Shown here in pieces: positions 21,756-33,085 of a DNA stretch of 64,000 bases. The notes beneath the pieces were generated by a model, which had not been told where the DNA came from, did no database searches, and worked only from the letters and a program-made list of their open reading frames with translations. Every line of letters begins with the position of its first letter. Position 1 is the stretch's first letter. The DNA is taken from the NCBI GenBank assembly GCA_030762935.1, contig CM060900.1:113711620-113775619 (forward strand). Reading direction: 5' to 3'. Origin of the DNA: Hymenopus coronatus (lineage: Eukaryota > Arthropoda > Insecta > Mantodea > Hymenopodidae). A program made the position numbers and the translations under genes.

Positions 21756-21924
21756 ATTTCTTTCTTCCTATCTGTTACAATAAGGCTGTTAAAATAGGGT
21801 TTGAAACAGTATCCAGAAGATTGTTTCTATGGTATGCAACATATCTCTGTCCCACTTGCCTATCATGCGACATATTTATTATAGTTGGGGAGCGCATTCG
21901 GGGTATGTTAAGACGCCGGTCCAC

Positions 21925-22138
21925 GTGGCTGCGCTCGCTAAAGTGACTAACTTTGATGCTTCGTGGCTCAAGGGATCGCATGTTCGAGTCCCGCTTCGGG
22001 CATGGGTGTTTGTGTGTTTGTAAATGTGTATATGTATGTTGTATTTGTAGGTAAAACGAAAACGCTAAACAGATGGGAAAATAATAGAAATGTAAGGGAA
22101 ATGTAAAAAACAAAAAAAAAAAAAAACAAAAAAAAAAC
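21925..22138 (+). mobile_element. SINE-E copy 2 with A-rich tail
   Basis: The head CGCTCGCTAAAGTGACTAAC contains a degenerate A box, and the B box is GTTCGAGTCCCG. A TGTGTTTGTAAATGTG tail follows, then an A-rich end (22106-22138). Confidence 0.65.
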
Positions 22139-22141
22139 CAT

Positions 22142-22195
22142 TGAAATAGTGCCGTTGAGGTCTGCAACTCTTTAAAAGACAAGTGCTGTCCATAT
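22142..22195 (+). repeat. MITE-G terminal fragment
   Basis: TTGAAATAGTGCCGTTGAGG and CTGCAACTCTTTAAAA match the right arm of the copy at 46988-47287 (TTGAAATAGCCCCGTTGAG, CTGCAGCTCTTTGAAC). No partner arm is found. Confidence 0.55.
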
Positions 22196-22480
22196 TCACC
22201 TGTAGATGGCAACATCACGTGGACTCCGAACCGATTTTTGAACAGAGAAGACGAAACACAAGCAGGCGGGAGCAGTACTCCCCTGTCGCGAGTGGACGTT
22301 GTGTGTAACGACCTAGCCGCTTGTCTCTGAGATCATCAATCACCGTAGTGCCGTTAACTTGCGATTCTTCAAACGATACCCCGCCTGCGCTCACTATTCA
22401 TAATGTTGTGCATTATTTTATGTAATTTTATTTGACCTTTAAATAAATACATTATAGTTAGGGTTAGAATGAAAAATTCA
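22196..22480. other. Unassigned stretch
   Basis: Nothing recognised. Confidence 0.3.
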
Positions 22481-22489
22481 GTACCATAG

Positions 22490-22555
22490 CCCGGGTGGAA
22501 CCAGGGATTCCCGTCTTCCCATACTGCTACTCTAACTAACTGAGCTACCATGGAA
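22490..22555 (-). repeat. tRNA-like SINE head
   Basis: The minus strand reads ATGGTAGCTCAGTTAGTTAG (A box) and GGTTCCACCCGGGC (degenerate B box). Confidence 0.55.
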
Positions 22556-22587
22556 AAAAGCCACTTCTACGTTAAATTTAGCGAGTG

Positions 22588-22662
22588 AAATGCCATTACC
22601 GGGTTTGAAACCGGATCTTCCGCTTACTGGGCCACTGTTTTAACCACCCAAGCTACATAACA
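22588..22662 (-). repeat. tRNA-like SINE head
   Basis: The minus strand has GTAGCTTGGGTGGTTAAAAC (A box) and GGTTTCAAACCCGG (B box), next to another tRNA-like unit in the same orientation. Confidence 0.55.
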
Positions 22663-22849
22663 ACATGCAAGCTAGACTTTAGAATTACCCAAACGATATG
22701 CCATTCATAGTATTTAAATCGCAGATCTTCGTCCTGCCGTGCCATTCCTCTAACCGGGATACCTTGGCAACTTGCCAGCAAGAGATTTTTTCTACTTTTC
22801 TTCCTTTTTCCTATATTTTTCTGTTGTTTTCTTACAGATACACATACAC

Positions 22850-22960
22850 ATTTACAAGTACACATACATGCACAATTGAAGTGGGACTCCGAGCCCTTGA
22901 TCCCCTACGCTACGAAGCATCAAAGTGAGCGTGGCCAAGGGGACCGGCAAAACTAAATGT
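22850..22960 (-). mobile_element. SINE-E copy 3, minus strand
   Basis: The minus strand reads GCCACGCTCACTTTGATGC, TTCGTAGCGTAGGGGATC and GGAGTCCCACTTC, matching the heads of copies 1 and 2. Confidence 0.6.
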
Positions 22961-23149
22961 CCCAACAGCTCTGGGCGCAAAGGATGCAACATTAACCATC
23001 CTAGTTGGTCGGGTTGAGGGCCTTGATGATGTGGCATGGAATGAGCCGACATAAAAATTCCTTTGCAAATGTAATTTGCAGTCGCTACCAAAAATTAAAC
23101 GATGGTAGGTAGAGAAAATAATGCGAATGCAACCATCAAGAATTTTTTC

Positions 23150-23289
23150 TTTCTCTTGCATGATTAGAATGTACATAGTATATAGAGAAGGTGTTGTACT
23201 TCACCTATAATTCGATATCGAGAATTCACCGGAAATAAATGTTTTAGTATCCTCTGAATCCAAAAAGAAGCATTTTTAGGAAAATTTTC

Positions 23290-23291
<2 letters not shown>
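23150..23291 (+). repeat. LIR family fragment
   Basis: ACATAGTATATAGAGAAGG, TTCGATATCGAGAATTCACC and AAGCATTTTTAGGAAAA are the first 140 bases of the family from the palindromic end. The copy ends where a TA microsatellite begins. Confidence 0.8.

Positions 23292-23347
<56 letters not shown>
23292..23347 (+). repeat. (TA)n microsatellite
   Basis: About 55 bases of TA, sitting at the position where other LIR copies have a GTGTGTG stretch. Confidence 0.97.
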
Positions 23348-23349
<2 letters not shown>

Positions 23350-23350
<1 letters not shown>

Positions 23351-23680
23351 AGCTATCCGCCACCTGGAGTTTTGAGTATAAGCAAGACCGCTCTCAGGAA
23401 GGAAGGGGCTCCTAGCAGCTCCGCAAGGGCCAGCGCAAATTCCACCGTCCTACCGCAGCAATCAAAGTGCCGCCGCCTGGTTCTACAACCTTGAAGCTGA
23501 TGAGGCAAAACAGAAGAATGTAAATGATGGGTACAGGAAATTTGTGGTAGAACCAACACAGCATTCGTCTAACGACCAGGGGAACCACGAAAACACCTTA
23601 GTCAAGCTGGCCGGCCCTACGATAATGGAATCCGGCACTTCCCAAATGCGAATCTTGCACATTACCGCGAATTCATTTCC
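23350..23680 (-). mobile_element. SINE-D copy 3
   Basis: Plus-strand words AAATTCCACCGTCCTACCGC, GTACAGGAAATTTGTGG and GACCAGGGGAACCACGAAAA align with 44275-44625 and 19050-19475. Confidence 0.6.
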
Positions 23681-25165
23681 CTCGGTGATAGAAAGGTAGA
23701 GGAAGACAGAAGGGTAGAAAGATCGAGCGAAAGACAAAAGTGGAGAGTTGGAGACGGATGGCGGAAGTAGGAATGCTAGAAGGAAGGGTGAGGGAGAGAA
23801 GCAATTTTGGTAGGTAACTTAATTCGCGAGTGAAGCTACAAGTTATTTTATTATTAGTATACGATGGTTCCACCACTTGATATTACTTCAATACGTGGGT
23901 AATTTTGTTATTTCGTCATTACAGCCACTTTGTGGTTACTTACTGGTATATTATAAACGTTTAGGGCCCTAAGCCGCAAAGCGTAGCCCAACATGGAGTG
24001 CCCTAAGCTGCAAAGCGAAACGGAGGGATATTTTTCATAAGTAGAGGAGTGTAGCAGTTGCGCCTAACAGAGCGTAGCCAAGGGATCTGTGAAGCTAAAA
24101 CCCCAATGATCCCAAGAATCAGGCAAAACCTTGGCAATCTGGCGACTTTCACATCTGAACAGCTTAATGTTTTCAACACTTTCAAATTTGGATCGCCAGT
24201 AAAAGTCACTTAAACTACTTCTTAAGAGCGTTGTGGGTGTGCGTGTGTGTGTGCATGTGTGTGTGTGTAAGCGCGCGCGCCTGTACGTGTGCTGCAACCT
24301 TCGTATAACTTTACCGTTATTTTTAGCACATCTGTAGAACTAAATATGAGAAGAAGAAGAAGAAGAAGAAGAAGAAGAAAAACCTTTGTTATAAAAATAT
24401 TTGGATAGTCGTTAGAGGTAAGAATGATTTGTCGAATATGTGGCGGTTATCATTGGAAGCCAAACATCAGTTTCCAACAACAGAAGACGTTTCAGCTGCA
24501 GAGACATATTTGAGTAATTGCTGGAGTGGTCACTGATGCGTCATTAAGAAAAGGATGCATGTTCGTTTGAATATGAACATCAGTCAACATGTCAGCTCCC
24601 TTTTCTCAACGCAGTGGGTGTCATCCATAAGAAAAGATGCTTATAGGAAGTTCTTCTTTGCCCTACTTTAGTAAGAATGCGAACAATGGCTATAAAATTA
24701 ATTATCTTATGAGAAAACGCTTACTAAACGGCATTAGAATGCAATAAGACGTATTCATAAGACTTTAAAGCAGTTTCGATGTTCAGTATTTGCTTTTTAA
24801 TCTGTAACTGATACTTCCGGAGTAAAATAGGCCGCTTTGGGTGTTCTGGAATGTACAGTTGAGATGTTTCTATCGGAAACAGCCTATTTTACATACCACT
24901 AATTATATTGTAAAGATTATGAACAAAATACGACCTGTAGACTAATGAGGCCAAATAATGGTTTCTGAAAAACTTCTGCATAATATCAATAAATGGCAGC
25001 ATCTCCTTGATCGCAATGCTCTTTTGCAAAGTCGGGTTATCATAGCAAATCAAGAATAAGGAGTAGTGATACCCGTCTTCACGCTAAAAGGGACATAAAG
25101 AATAATAACCTGTTCTCTTGGTACCCTCATCTCAAAAAGAACACTGCAAATGTCAAATTTCGCAT
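23681..25165. other. Unassigned stretch with minor repeats
   Basis: It contains a degenerate GT/GC run at 24230-24282 and (GAA)n at 24348-24379. A short duplicated phrase GCCCTAAGCCGCAAAGCG / GCCCTAAGCTGCAAAGCG occurs at about 23967 and 24001. No gene seen. Confidence 0.4.
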
Positions 25166-25291
25166 TACCTAAGTAGTAGTGGTAGTGGTATGGTAATGGT
25201 GGTAGTAGAAGTGGTGATATTGGTGGTGTGGTAGTGGTAGTAGTGCTATGGTAATGGTGGTAGTAGTGGTAGTGGTATCGGTAGTGGTAAT
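25166..25291 (+). repeat. (GTAGTG)-type degenerate minisatellite
   Basis: An irregular run of GTGGTAG and GTAGTGGT units over about 125 bases. Confidence 0.85.
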
Positions 25292-25655
25292 TTATTGTGC
25301 CTTCCTTAGCTTTCTATTCTTTGTTTCTTTTCTTCAACATCCGGTATATTCACTTTTCCCTTAATTCGTCTGGTAGTAGAATTCAACCGCGTCTAATTGT
25401 TCATTTTATCTTTTCTTCTATGACATACAAGAGGCAATTTCTTCTTAGAAATTGCTCTATCCAGTATTTCTTCTTCCTGCGGATTATTAATAAGGTTGCT
25501 TTCTTCTCACCCACTCTACTAGGGATCTTTTCATTTGTGATCATGTCTGTCCACTTTATATTTTCTATTCGTCTCCTAAACCAGGTCTCAAAACTCTACA
25601 AATATTTCTGTTCCATTTTCCTCAAAGCCCACGTCTCTGATCTATAGCTATTATA
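25292..25655 (-). pseudogene. RTE-like LINE C-terminal remnant
   Basis: Translating the minus strand in shifting frames gives WALRKMEQKYL (about 25630), then SFETWFRRRIENIKWTDMI and TNEKIPSRVGEKKATLL (about 25600-25510), then RRNCLLYVIEEKIK (about 25455-25415) and LPDELREK (about 25370). This matches the RTE-like order ...W.L.K.E.KRL.AFE.WCWRR.LKI.WTDRITNEEVLRRV... and the downstream H/N-CLL..VIEGKI segment. The frame is disrupted and no RT core is present. It is the 3' end only, comparable to the plus-strand remnant at 6996-7815. Confidence 0.75.
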
Positions 25656-25995
25656 CATATATGTATTTAATGCTCAATATCATATTAATCTTTATACTGT
25701 CACTACTGCTATATACGTATTACTATAACTATTGTGACTGGCAGTAATGGTGCCACTGATACCTGAAGAAAATGCATATGGCTCCCAAACCTCGGTAGGC
25801 GTCGATTAGAGCAGTGAATGAGGCGCTGAAGAGAAATACCGTGGAGAATATGCTGTAAAAATAATTTTTGTTTGTGACGAATCTGTCAATTTCCAGAATC
25901 ATATCAGTGTGCCGAAATTTCGTCCCGTTGAGTTCTTTTACTTTCTAGCAAGTCCACTGACTGTTGGTTTTGAACACACTTAAACCCATCGGCAT
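25656..25995. other. Unassigned stretch
   Basis: Nothing recognised. Confidence 0.3.
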
Positions 25996-25999
25996 GGGC

Positions 26000-26060
26000 T
26001 GGATTTTGAATCCAGAGCTTGGCACCAAAAAATCAGTGCCTAACCAACCGAGCCACTCAG
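26000..26060 (-). repeat. tRNA-like SINE head
   Basis: The minus strand reads GAGTGGCTCGGTTGGTTAGG (A box) and CTCTGGATTCAAAATCCAGC (B box). Confidence 0.55.
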
Positions 26061-27150
26061 AGCGATGGAGAATCCTAATGAATTTGCAGTGGGTATGGGT
26101 ATTACTGGTTTGGGAACCACAATAGGTTCTTGACCTTCCCGCATACGACAGAAGTTGTCGTTGTGGAAGTTCAGTGTGCCTGACAGGTACATGTCCATGT
26201 ATGACGTAGCCTATTAGAGGCACTGTCGGGCCATGACAGGGATCCAACTGGAAAGCCGTCATAGCAGATTCTAAGACCGTGTATTAAAATTTGGCTTTCT
26301 TTGTTTATAATTTCTTTCTGCATTTGGACGAATGCATGCCTATATAAATAAGTAAACACTTAAATTACCTTAACCAATAAGGTAGAAATAAAAATGTATT
26401 AAACATGTAGGATGCAATTAAAACCATTGTCATGCAGTTGGACATGTGTAAGGGAGAGTTACAAGGGGGGATATACGTATTATTTTTCCTCTTTGCAATC
26501 CTCCCAAAATACAAATAACAACATGGGATTTAATATATATGTCTGTATAGATTTTCCCTTACTAGAAATTTTAAAGAGTAAATAAATTACCGGGAAATAA
26601 TTTTCACCCTTTTGTAAATCCTATGCATGTTGAACCTGCAAGGGTAAGCCTGGATTTGAAGCTGCAATTAATATCCGTAACAAATGATACGTTTTTTAGT
26701 ACCTGTACAACATTAAACACAGTGTTGATCTATTTAAACAGTTATCAGGTTTTAAAACAGCGGCATTAAAATGCTTTTTAGTTAAAACGTTGGCTATGTG
26801 TGCTTCTACATATTTTTATGAGGAATTGTTTCCACAAGTAAATTATGCCAAGCCAAAATGTAAATCTCATTTGCCTGTCAAACTTCTGTTCACGCAGTTG
26901 AAAATATCTCTGTAGATGGTAGCCCAGATTTAAAAAACACTTGTAAATGTAGAAGGATGTGATTAAAATACAATGTTTTTGTATTATTTTACTGTAGCCG
27001 AAGCTGTTTACAAAAGAATTCCGTACTATGCATCTAAGAATCAGCAAATGCCACTGCCCCAGTATCGTTTCTTCATTTACCGGTTCGTTTTAAACTGTGG
27101 ACTGGAAATGTGTCCGGTGGTTCGGGGCTTGCTGATAGCTGGTTTCCGTT
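26061..27150. other. Unassigned AT-rich stretch
   Basis: No supported gene or repeat. Confidence 0.35.
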
Positions 27151-27151
27151 G

Positions 27152-27425
27152 TCCTCCGTGGTCTAGGGGTAACATGCTAGCCTCCCGTTCTCAAGGAAGG
27201 GTTTAAACCCGGCGGAGGGCGATGGATTTTTTCGGGTATTAGGATCCTTAGCATGGCTTCCTTCGGAAGGGAGGTAAAGCTGTTAAACCCATGTCGTAGA
27301 TTTACTGATCGTAAAAGAACCTCAAGCCTGATAAAGAGGTCTCTGAGCAATTTTTAGCTGTTTTTTAAGCCCAATGTAAAATGGCTGGGAACTGAGCAGT
27401 TAAAGGATGTCTCCATAAATAAAAC
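27152..27425 (+). mobile_element. SINE-B copy 1
   Basis: The tRNA-like head has TCCGTGGTCTAGGGGTAACA (A box) and AGGGTTTAAACCCGG (B box). CCTCCG and CGGAGG could still pair as an acceptor-like stem. The body has TTTTTCGGGTATTAGGATCC, TTAGCATGGCTTCC and CCTGATAAAGAGGTC, all shared with 60320-60603. The A-rich end is ATAAATAAAAC. The anticodon arm does not fold convincingly, so this is a SINE rather than a working tRNA gene. Confidence 0.75.
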
Positions 27426-27609
27426 TTATTTTAATTTTTACCTGGTCTGCGGGTTCTTTGATATCCCGTTTAACTTTAAACATTATTTTTAAAAACGTTG
27501 CCCTGAAAGAAACCATGGAATGTGATTAAGAAGAGTATTTGAAGCTTTGTAATAATTATGAACATTACCTCAGATTTGTTTTGTGTTGCGTTATGCTAGG
27601 AGAAAACCA

Positions 27610-27610
<1 letters not shown>
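27426..27610. other. Unassigned stretch
   Basis: Nothing recognised. Confidence 0.3.

Positions 27611-27650
<40 letters not shown>
27611..27650 (+). repeat. (AAT)n microsatellite
   Basis: 13 consecutive ATA/AAT units. Confidence 0.97.
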
Positions 27651-27652
<2 letters not shown>

Positions 27653-27784
27653 GTATAACCACTTCAAAATGTAAAAAGCACTCGTATTGAAAAAAAGAAA
27701 CGCTCAAACTAAAGACGAGGAATATTTCGGAAATGGCTTGATGCCACAGAAAATTTATTTGAAATAGATTGTACGTTGTATAGT

Positions 27785-27975
27785 TACACTTATGTACTTT
27801 CTCTAGCATGCATGTACAATTTACATAGTAGGCAGAAAAGGTATTGTATTCCATCCAAAATTTCAGTCCCGAGATTTCATCGGAAATGCATGCTTTGAGG
27901 ACCCATGAATAAAATAATTTTTTTTAGAAAGATCCACTTGTATCATCAGTAGGTATGTGTTTGTGGGTAGCATAA
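27785..27975 (+). repeat. LIR family fragment
   Basis: The first part of the family from the palindromic end: TTATGTACTTTCTCTAGC, GGTATTGTATTCCATCC, GATTTCATCGGAAATGC, ending near GGGTAGCATAACTAAA. A terminus-first copy starts immediately after it. Confidence 0.8.
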
Positions 27976-27984
27976 CTAAAAAAA

Positions 27985-28735
27985 TCTGATCTGTTCCATT
28001 CACAATATTTCTCTACATCTCAGAAACATATTGTTTAAAAGATAATTCTTATATCTACTTTAGGCTAATCGAGATCAACATTAGCAGAAATGGTTCTTAT
28101 TACTTAGTCCCTTACAAGTAGAACGGCAATAAGGGAGTACCTTAGGCTAAAGCGATAGTCAACTCTTTTAAAAGCTAGTTGCTAGTGATGGAAATTTTCT
28201 TACCACTGCCAGAATTTGACAAATTTCCTGTATGAGAAAAGTTCAAGTATTTTGAAAGTAAAACCAATACTATGTAATATTGTGGAGTAATTTTTTGTCT
28301 ATCTCTTTCGGTTTACCATTTATGGAAAATTAAGCAAAATTCATCCAGAATGAAGAGCTATTTAGAGGCTCTTTCCAGAAAATTCAAGATATACATTTTG
28401 TTTGTAATGTAAATATCTTTAACTATGGAATATTAATCAAAATGGTTAGAACCATTTTTGAGGAAAACAAACTTTTCAAAAAGTTTCCATGTGAAGGGTA
28501 GTTTGGGGCGTGGGAATTTTTCTGAAAATCTTCATTTCGTTTTTGAGTTACTCTGTCCAAAGGCACACAAGCACACACAGGTACATAGACACACTGACCT
28601 TTTCCTAAAATGTCTTAATTCAAAGGCCCTCAAAACAGGCATTTCCGGTGAAATCTCGGTATAGAATTTTTGCCTGGAATACAATACTTCTCTATACACT
28701 ATGTACAATAGTACGTGTAGAGAAGACAAAATCGA
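27985..28735 (-). repeat. LIR family copy, left arm of head-to-head pair
   Basis: From the terminus (CTGTTCCATTCACAATATTT) through GGCTAATCGAGATCAACATT, TTAGGCTAAAGCGATAG, GAGGCTCTTTCCAGAAAATT, GGTGAAATCTCGGTATAG and the palindrome TACTATGTACAATAGTACGT-like centre (about 28698-28730). Confidence 0.85.
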
Positions 28736-29300
28736 TATGTCAGATAAATACCAAACTTGGTATTTGTGTTTATTATCTTCCAAGGATGCAACACAAGGAT
28801 TTTCAAGAAAGTTCTACACGCCAAACCACCCTTTGCATAAAAAAAATCGAAATTTTTAATTTTATCAAAACATCTCTAACAATGTTGATTAAATGCCGTA
28901 TATTAAAGGCATTTACATGACACATAATATGCATATCTTGCGTTTCCTGGGAATAGACTTTGAAGATAACTTTTGCGTAACTGTTAAATCGTCAGAGATA
29001 ATCAAAAGCTTAAACACAGCAGCTGTTGAACTCATCAAAACACACAATTTACGTCATATACATATGTATTGTGGAACTAACCATTTCCGATATATTCCTA
29101 GTTATTGATTATCATTTAAAATGATATAGTTTTCTCAAACTGTAATTCGCAATCCACGTATCTTTTGTATGACTCCTGGCCATAGAAAGAAAACTGAATT
29201 TCAATGCCAAAAGCATAGGGACAACTTTTAAAAGGTTTGACTATTGCCTTAGGCTTGTTTCTTCCCATATTTCCCTTCTGCTTTGCCTGTCTCATATAGT
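28736..29300 (+). repeat. LIR family copy, right arm of head-to-head pair
   Basis: It resumes at ATACCAAACTTGGTATTTG, runs through GGGAATAGACTTTGAAG, CACACAATTTACGTCATATA and CCATTTCCGATATATTCC, to TTGACTATTGCCTTAGGC. With 27985-28735 it forms an imperfect inverted repeat of about 1.3 kb centred near 28720. Confidence 0.85.
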
Positions 29301-29640
29301 TTTCCAGTTAAAACTTTGAAATTACTTTGCAAACTTTTACCAGAACTTCCAAGATATAAATGTTGTCATGTAAACATTCTAATCAACATTATTAGAGACA
29401 TCAGGGCAATATCTGGTAGAGAAAATCTGTGCATCATATTTTTTGGTAAATACTGAACATAAACTCCAAATTTGGTGTTTTTAGGACACTGCGCACACAC
29501 AACACATGTGCATACACATCACTCATGAAACTTTTATAAAATGCTTGTTATTCATGGACCTCAAAACTTTTATTTCCAGTGCAACATCCCTAGAATTTTT
29601 GGATTTACAATATCTCATATACCTACTAGCTAAGTGGTAG
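29301..29640 (-). repeat. Degenerate LIR-related fragment
   Basis: Isolated family words: TTGTCATGTAAACATTC, ACTCCAAATTTGGTGTTT, GGACCTCAAAACTTTTATTT and CATATACCTACTAGC. More diverged than the other copies. Confidence 0.5.
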
Positions 29641-31140
29641 AGAAAGTAATATAAAGGTAGCAGAATCCGGCAAAGTATTTAGAAGTGGAAACCCACTCGA
29701 TCTTTATCAATGTATTCTCCCCCCCCCCTTTTTTTTTTCCTTTTTCTTCCAAGTACAACCTCATTCTTCCGCTTACTTCTGCAATTTTGAGAAGCAGCCG
29801 CTATGCTAGTAGCAGCTTTTAAACATTTGAATCACCTAATTATTTTCATATATAGTATGTAAGTTTCATTTAAATAGAAAGGTGTATAGTTTTATTCTTT
29901 TTTGAGAACAGAACACAAGTCCAGTAAAATTAAAGTGAAAAAAAAGGACACAGGCAATGAACAGCAAAGGTTCGATCACTAGAATAACAAAGAGCAGTAA
30001 AGAACGCCAACCTCAATCATTTCCCTTAGGAGCTGAATAAGAAATGGAACACAAAGGACGGACCTGGAGGATTTGAAGTGGGTTAATCTCTCTCAAACGG
30101 TGCATTTGATAGCAGATGGTCTTGAGGTAGTTGACTGCGAATCCTGGTGGGGAGTAAATAGCCCGCCGAGAGAAAGGGGTGCTTCTCCGGAGACGTTCGG
30201 AAGTTAATGAAGGAATCTTTTAGTCTGTTTACGGATGAACTGTTGAAAACTGAGAGGTTCAAGTTCACTGTGTAGCGCGTGTTGTGAATAAATTACAGTA
30301 GCACCATTCAGAATGAAAATTATTTGTAAACGTATTGTATACTTAAAAATAGATGCTATATATTGTAATGGAAGCGTTTACATTGAATCACTTGATCATA
30401 AAAGTAAATATTGAATTACATTAAATTTAGTAGCTTATAAGATCCAAGCTTAAGTTTAGGTCCACGTCAAACATAAGAAACTAGCCAATTAAAGACCGAG
30501 TCTCACCAGATGATTATTCTACCATCTCACACAAGACTTTACATCGTCATGTTGACTTGCTGTCTATCTGTGTAAGAGCACGAGTTAGAAAATACACTTG
30601 GATACCTATAAAATTAAAAAAAAAAAAAGTGGTTATGTTAGTTTTGTGAGTTTTATGCCCCATAAACTGTTGTCCATTTTGATTTTCTATAGTTTTCTAT
30701 TTCCTGCGTTAACGTGCGGTTTCGTTTGATAACTGATACACGGACGGAATCAGCAGGTAGAAAACAAACATCCTGCTGTCGCTACTGCCACCACCGCAAC
30801 GTGCCAAGTTTATTTCATTTCGAAATATATTGTTTACCGCTACTGCTCTTATCGTCACTGTATATATTAATAATAAGGTATCGTCTTCATTAAACCTGTT
30901 AAAATATCCCAGTTCATTTTCCCACACGTTTTACACTATTAGTCGGTATTCTTGTTAATTTTAATTACACCTTCTCGAAGAGCTTGGCATGCACTTACAC
31001 TGAAAGATGGCGTCAGAATATGGTTCCTTGAATGGCCAAATTGAACGTTAAAAATGCAATGGTAATGTGGAAGGCTGTGTTATCTTGAGAAATTGCTGTT
31101 TCATCACTCACTCTTAATGTTTGTCTCTAGATGGGAGTAA
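29641..31140. other. Unassigned stretch
   Basis: No supported gene. C9/T10 tracts occur near 29720. A GC-richer patch at 30060-30215 is unassigned. Confidence 0.35.
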
Positions 31141-31388
31141 ATTTTTTTTTGGTAGTGCTTAACGCCCGCTTTAACTACTTATGGTACCACAGGCGGTGAC
31201 ACTGATGATACATGAATGATGATGAGCACCGGTGGAATGTGATGGCGGGGGAAACCGGAGTACCCGTAGAAAACCCGCCCCAGCGCCGCTTTGTCCACCA
31301 CAAATCTCACATGCGGTCGCCTGGGATGGAACCTAGGCCATCTAGGTGAGAGGCGAACGGTATAACCAGTCGACCACAGCGCGGCCCT
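31141..31388 (-). mobile_element. SINE-A copy, type I tail, near full length
   Basis: The minus strand starts with a head (GCCGCGCTGTGGTCGACTGG) and a TTCCATCCCAGGCGACC B-box region, continues GGGCGGGTTTTCTACGGG, and ends AGCGGGCGTTAAGCACTACC then A10. No clear target duplication is visible. Confidence 0.85.
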
Positions 31389-31820
31389 TTTCAATCATCG
31401 TGGATGTCAAACCACGTTTCTTCCAAGTATATCATGAGATCGAGACACTATCATGACTTTCCTTAAAAACTTATAATGATATAACACTATTCGCAGCGAT
31501 TCCGATTCCATGGTCATTCTTTTACAATTCAGCATTCTTGAAAGGTAGGAAGAGTTCATTTTGAAAACAGTTTATAGATTTCCAGACGAATGGCGTCACA
31601 CATAGCATTATCGATCCTTCAAACCTTTTATTTTACTTCTTAGCTTTTGTGGAAATTTCGGGTATCGCTTTACAATATTACTTTCTCTCTGTACAAACAA
31701 ATTTTTGCCTTTTCTGTAATGAGGCCTTCAATTAATTTAATTTTAACAGCATGATCATAAAGGCTGCAAACCGATTTTTGAGGTCGTTCGCTTAGAGTAC
31801 CTGTAATTTTCCCCTTGGAG
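31389..31820. other. Unassigned stretch
   Basis: Nothing recognised. Confidence 0.3.
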
Positions 31821-32252
31821 CCTGTTACACACGTTTAAAAGGTTTGTTAATTGTAAACTTTATAATTTCTAGAAAATCTGTTTCACAATAGAAGTTTTTA
31901 AAATTAATCTTTACAAAGAAACAAGTGCCATTTTACTAGTGCCATTTTATTGAGTTTACAAGTGTTTTGTTTCACAATCAAAGATTAATTCCATACATTT
32001 GTAATTTGTGTTTGTGAAGTAAGCAGATTATCTACAAAGGGCGTAAGTTTTGTACAGTAACCTATATTTTATTATTTGTGAGCAAAAATGCAGAGAACAG
32101 GATACAATTAATATGCAACAGTATATCTGAAATCTGCATAATATGTTATTTAGCAGAAGATCCAGTGATTTAGATAATGATGAAATCATGCAAGGGAAGG
32201 TGGAAGACACAAACATTATAGGCTCAAAATTAGTAACGGTTTACATCCCTAT

Positions 32253-32560
32253 ATGAACAAAAGGAGAGATTACAGACGGTCCTTTTACAAAGGAATCATT
32301 ATTGCAAGACACATTCAGCATGCAACAGGTATAAGTGGAGCTCTAACCTCAAAACAACAGCTGTGTGTGTTGCTTTGCACTGGATGGGAACTGGCTGTTA
32401 ATTTTATACAGTTGCAGACATGCATGGAGTTTTTAAGGCTTCAGTATGTAGAAGTGTGCAGAGTGTATCCTGCGTTGGCACTTACAAGTTACATTCGCGT
32501 AGTGTCCCACCAATGCTACATAAAATTAATTACGATCGAAATATTAATTAATAAGTCAGC
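32253..32560 (+). pseudogene. PIF/Harbinger-like transposase N-terminal remnant
   Basis: Translated with frame changes, the segment reads IQHATGISGALTSKQQLCV (about 32310-32370), then VALHWMGTGC, a stop, and FYTVADMHGVFKASVCRSVQ (about 32365-32455) followed by SVSCV. Harbinger transposases have the equivalent order ...L..LRF.ATG.FQ..VGD.HGVS..TVSR.V..V..., a region thought to contact DNA before the DDE nuclease domain. The catalytic domain is not present; sequence similarity is lost after about 32560, where an inverted repeat begins. One stop and at least one frameshift are visible. Family assignment is by motif order and is fairly good; the subfamily is unknown. Confidence 0.65.
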
Positions 32561-33085
32561 TGTAATCAATAATTACTGCACCAATTTACCTACCCATAGC
32601 GCTAATTACTCATGTAGGTGGACCTTATAGATAGTGGCGTAATAATGAATAGGACAGGAAACACAGGCATAACTTAATGAGTATCCTATTCCATTTACCT
32701 GTACATACCTATTATTAAGCATGCTTGTGGGTCTTAGTGTAGAAATCTGCTGAACAAATATGTTATCGACAATATGCGCATCGGATAAATGATGCAGTTT
32801 GAGCAACTTCCGAACTCCAAATAACAATGCGCATATTGTTGTTTACATTTGTATTGAACAGATTTGTACATCAAGACTCACAAACATACTTAATAATATG
32901 CACGTAAAGCTAACTAGAATAGAATATTCATTATGCTATACCTGTGTTTCCTGTCCTATTCATTATTAAGCAACTATCTATAACACTGGCCAAGATGTGC
33001 AATTACCTCTATGGGCAGCTAACAGTGGTGCAGTAACAACTGATTACATCTGACGTTCCCATCGTGATTAATTTTATTTCAATAT
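32515..33085. repeat. Imperfect inverted repeat (arms about 32515-32700 and 32890-33085)
   Basis: Left-arm words TAATGAATAGGACAGGAAAC and CACAGGCATA, ATTACTGCACCA and ATAAAATTAATTACGAT reappear reverse-complemented on the right (GTTTCCTGTCCTATTCATTA at about 32946-32965, TGGTGCAGTAACAA, ATCGTGATTAATTTTAT). The loop is about 190 bases. It could be a foldback derivative of the Harbinger-like element whose transposase scrap adjoins it. Confidence 0.8.

Noticed and set aside
27152..27225. Functional tRNA gene
   Set aside because: A and B boxes and a possible acceptor pairing exist, but the anticodon arm does not fold well and the unit continues into a SINE body repeated at 60.3 kb.
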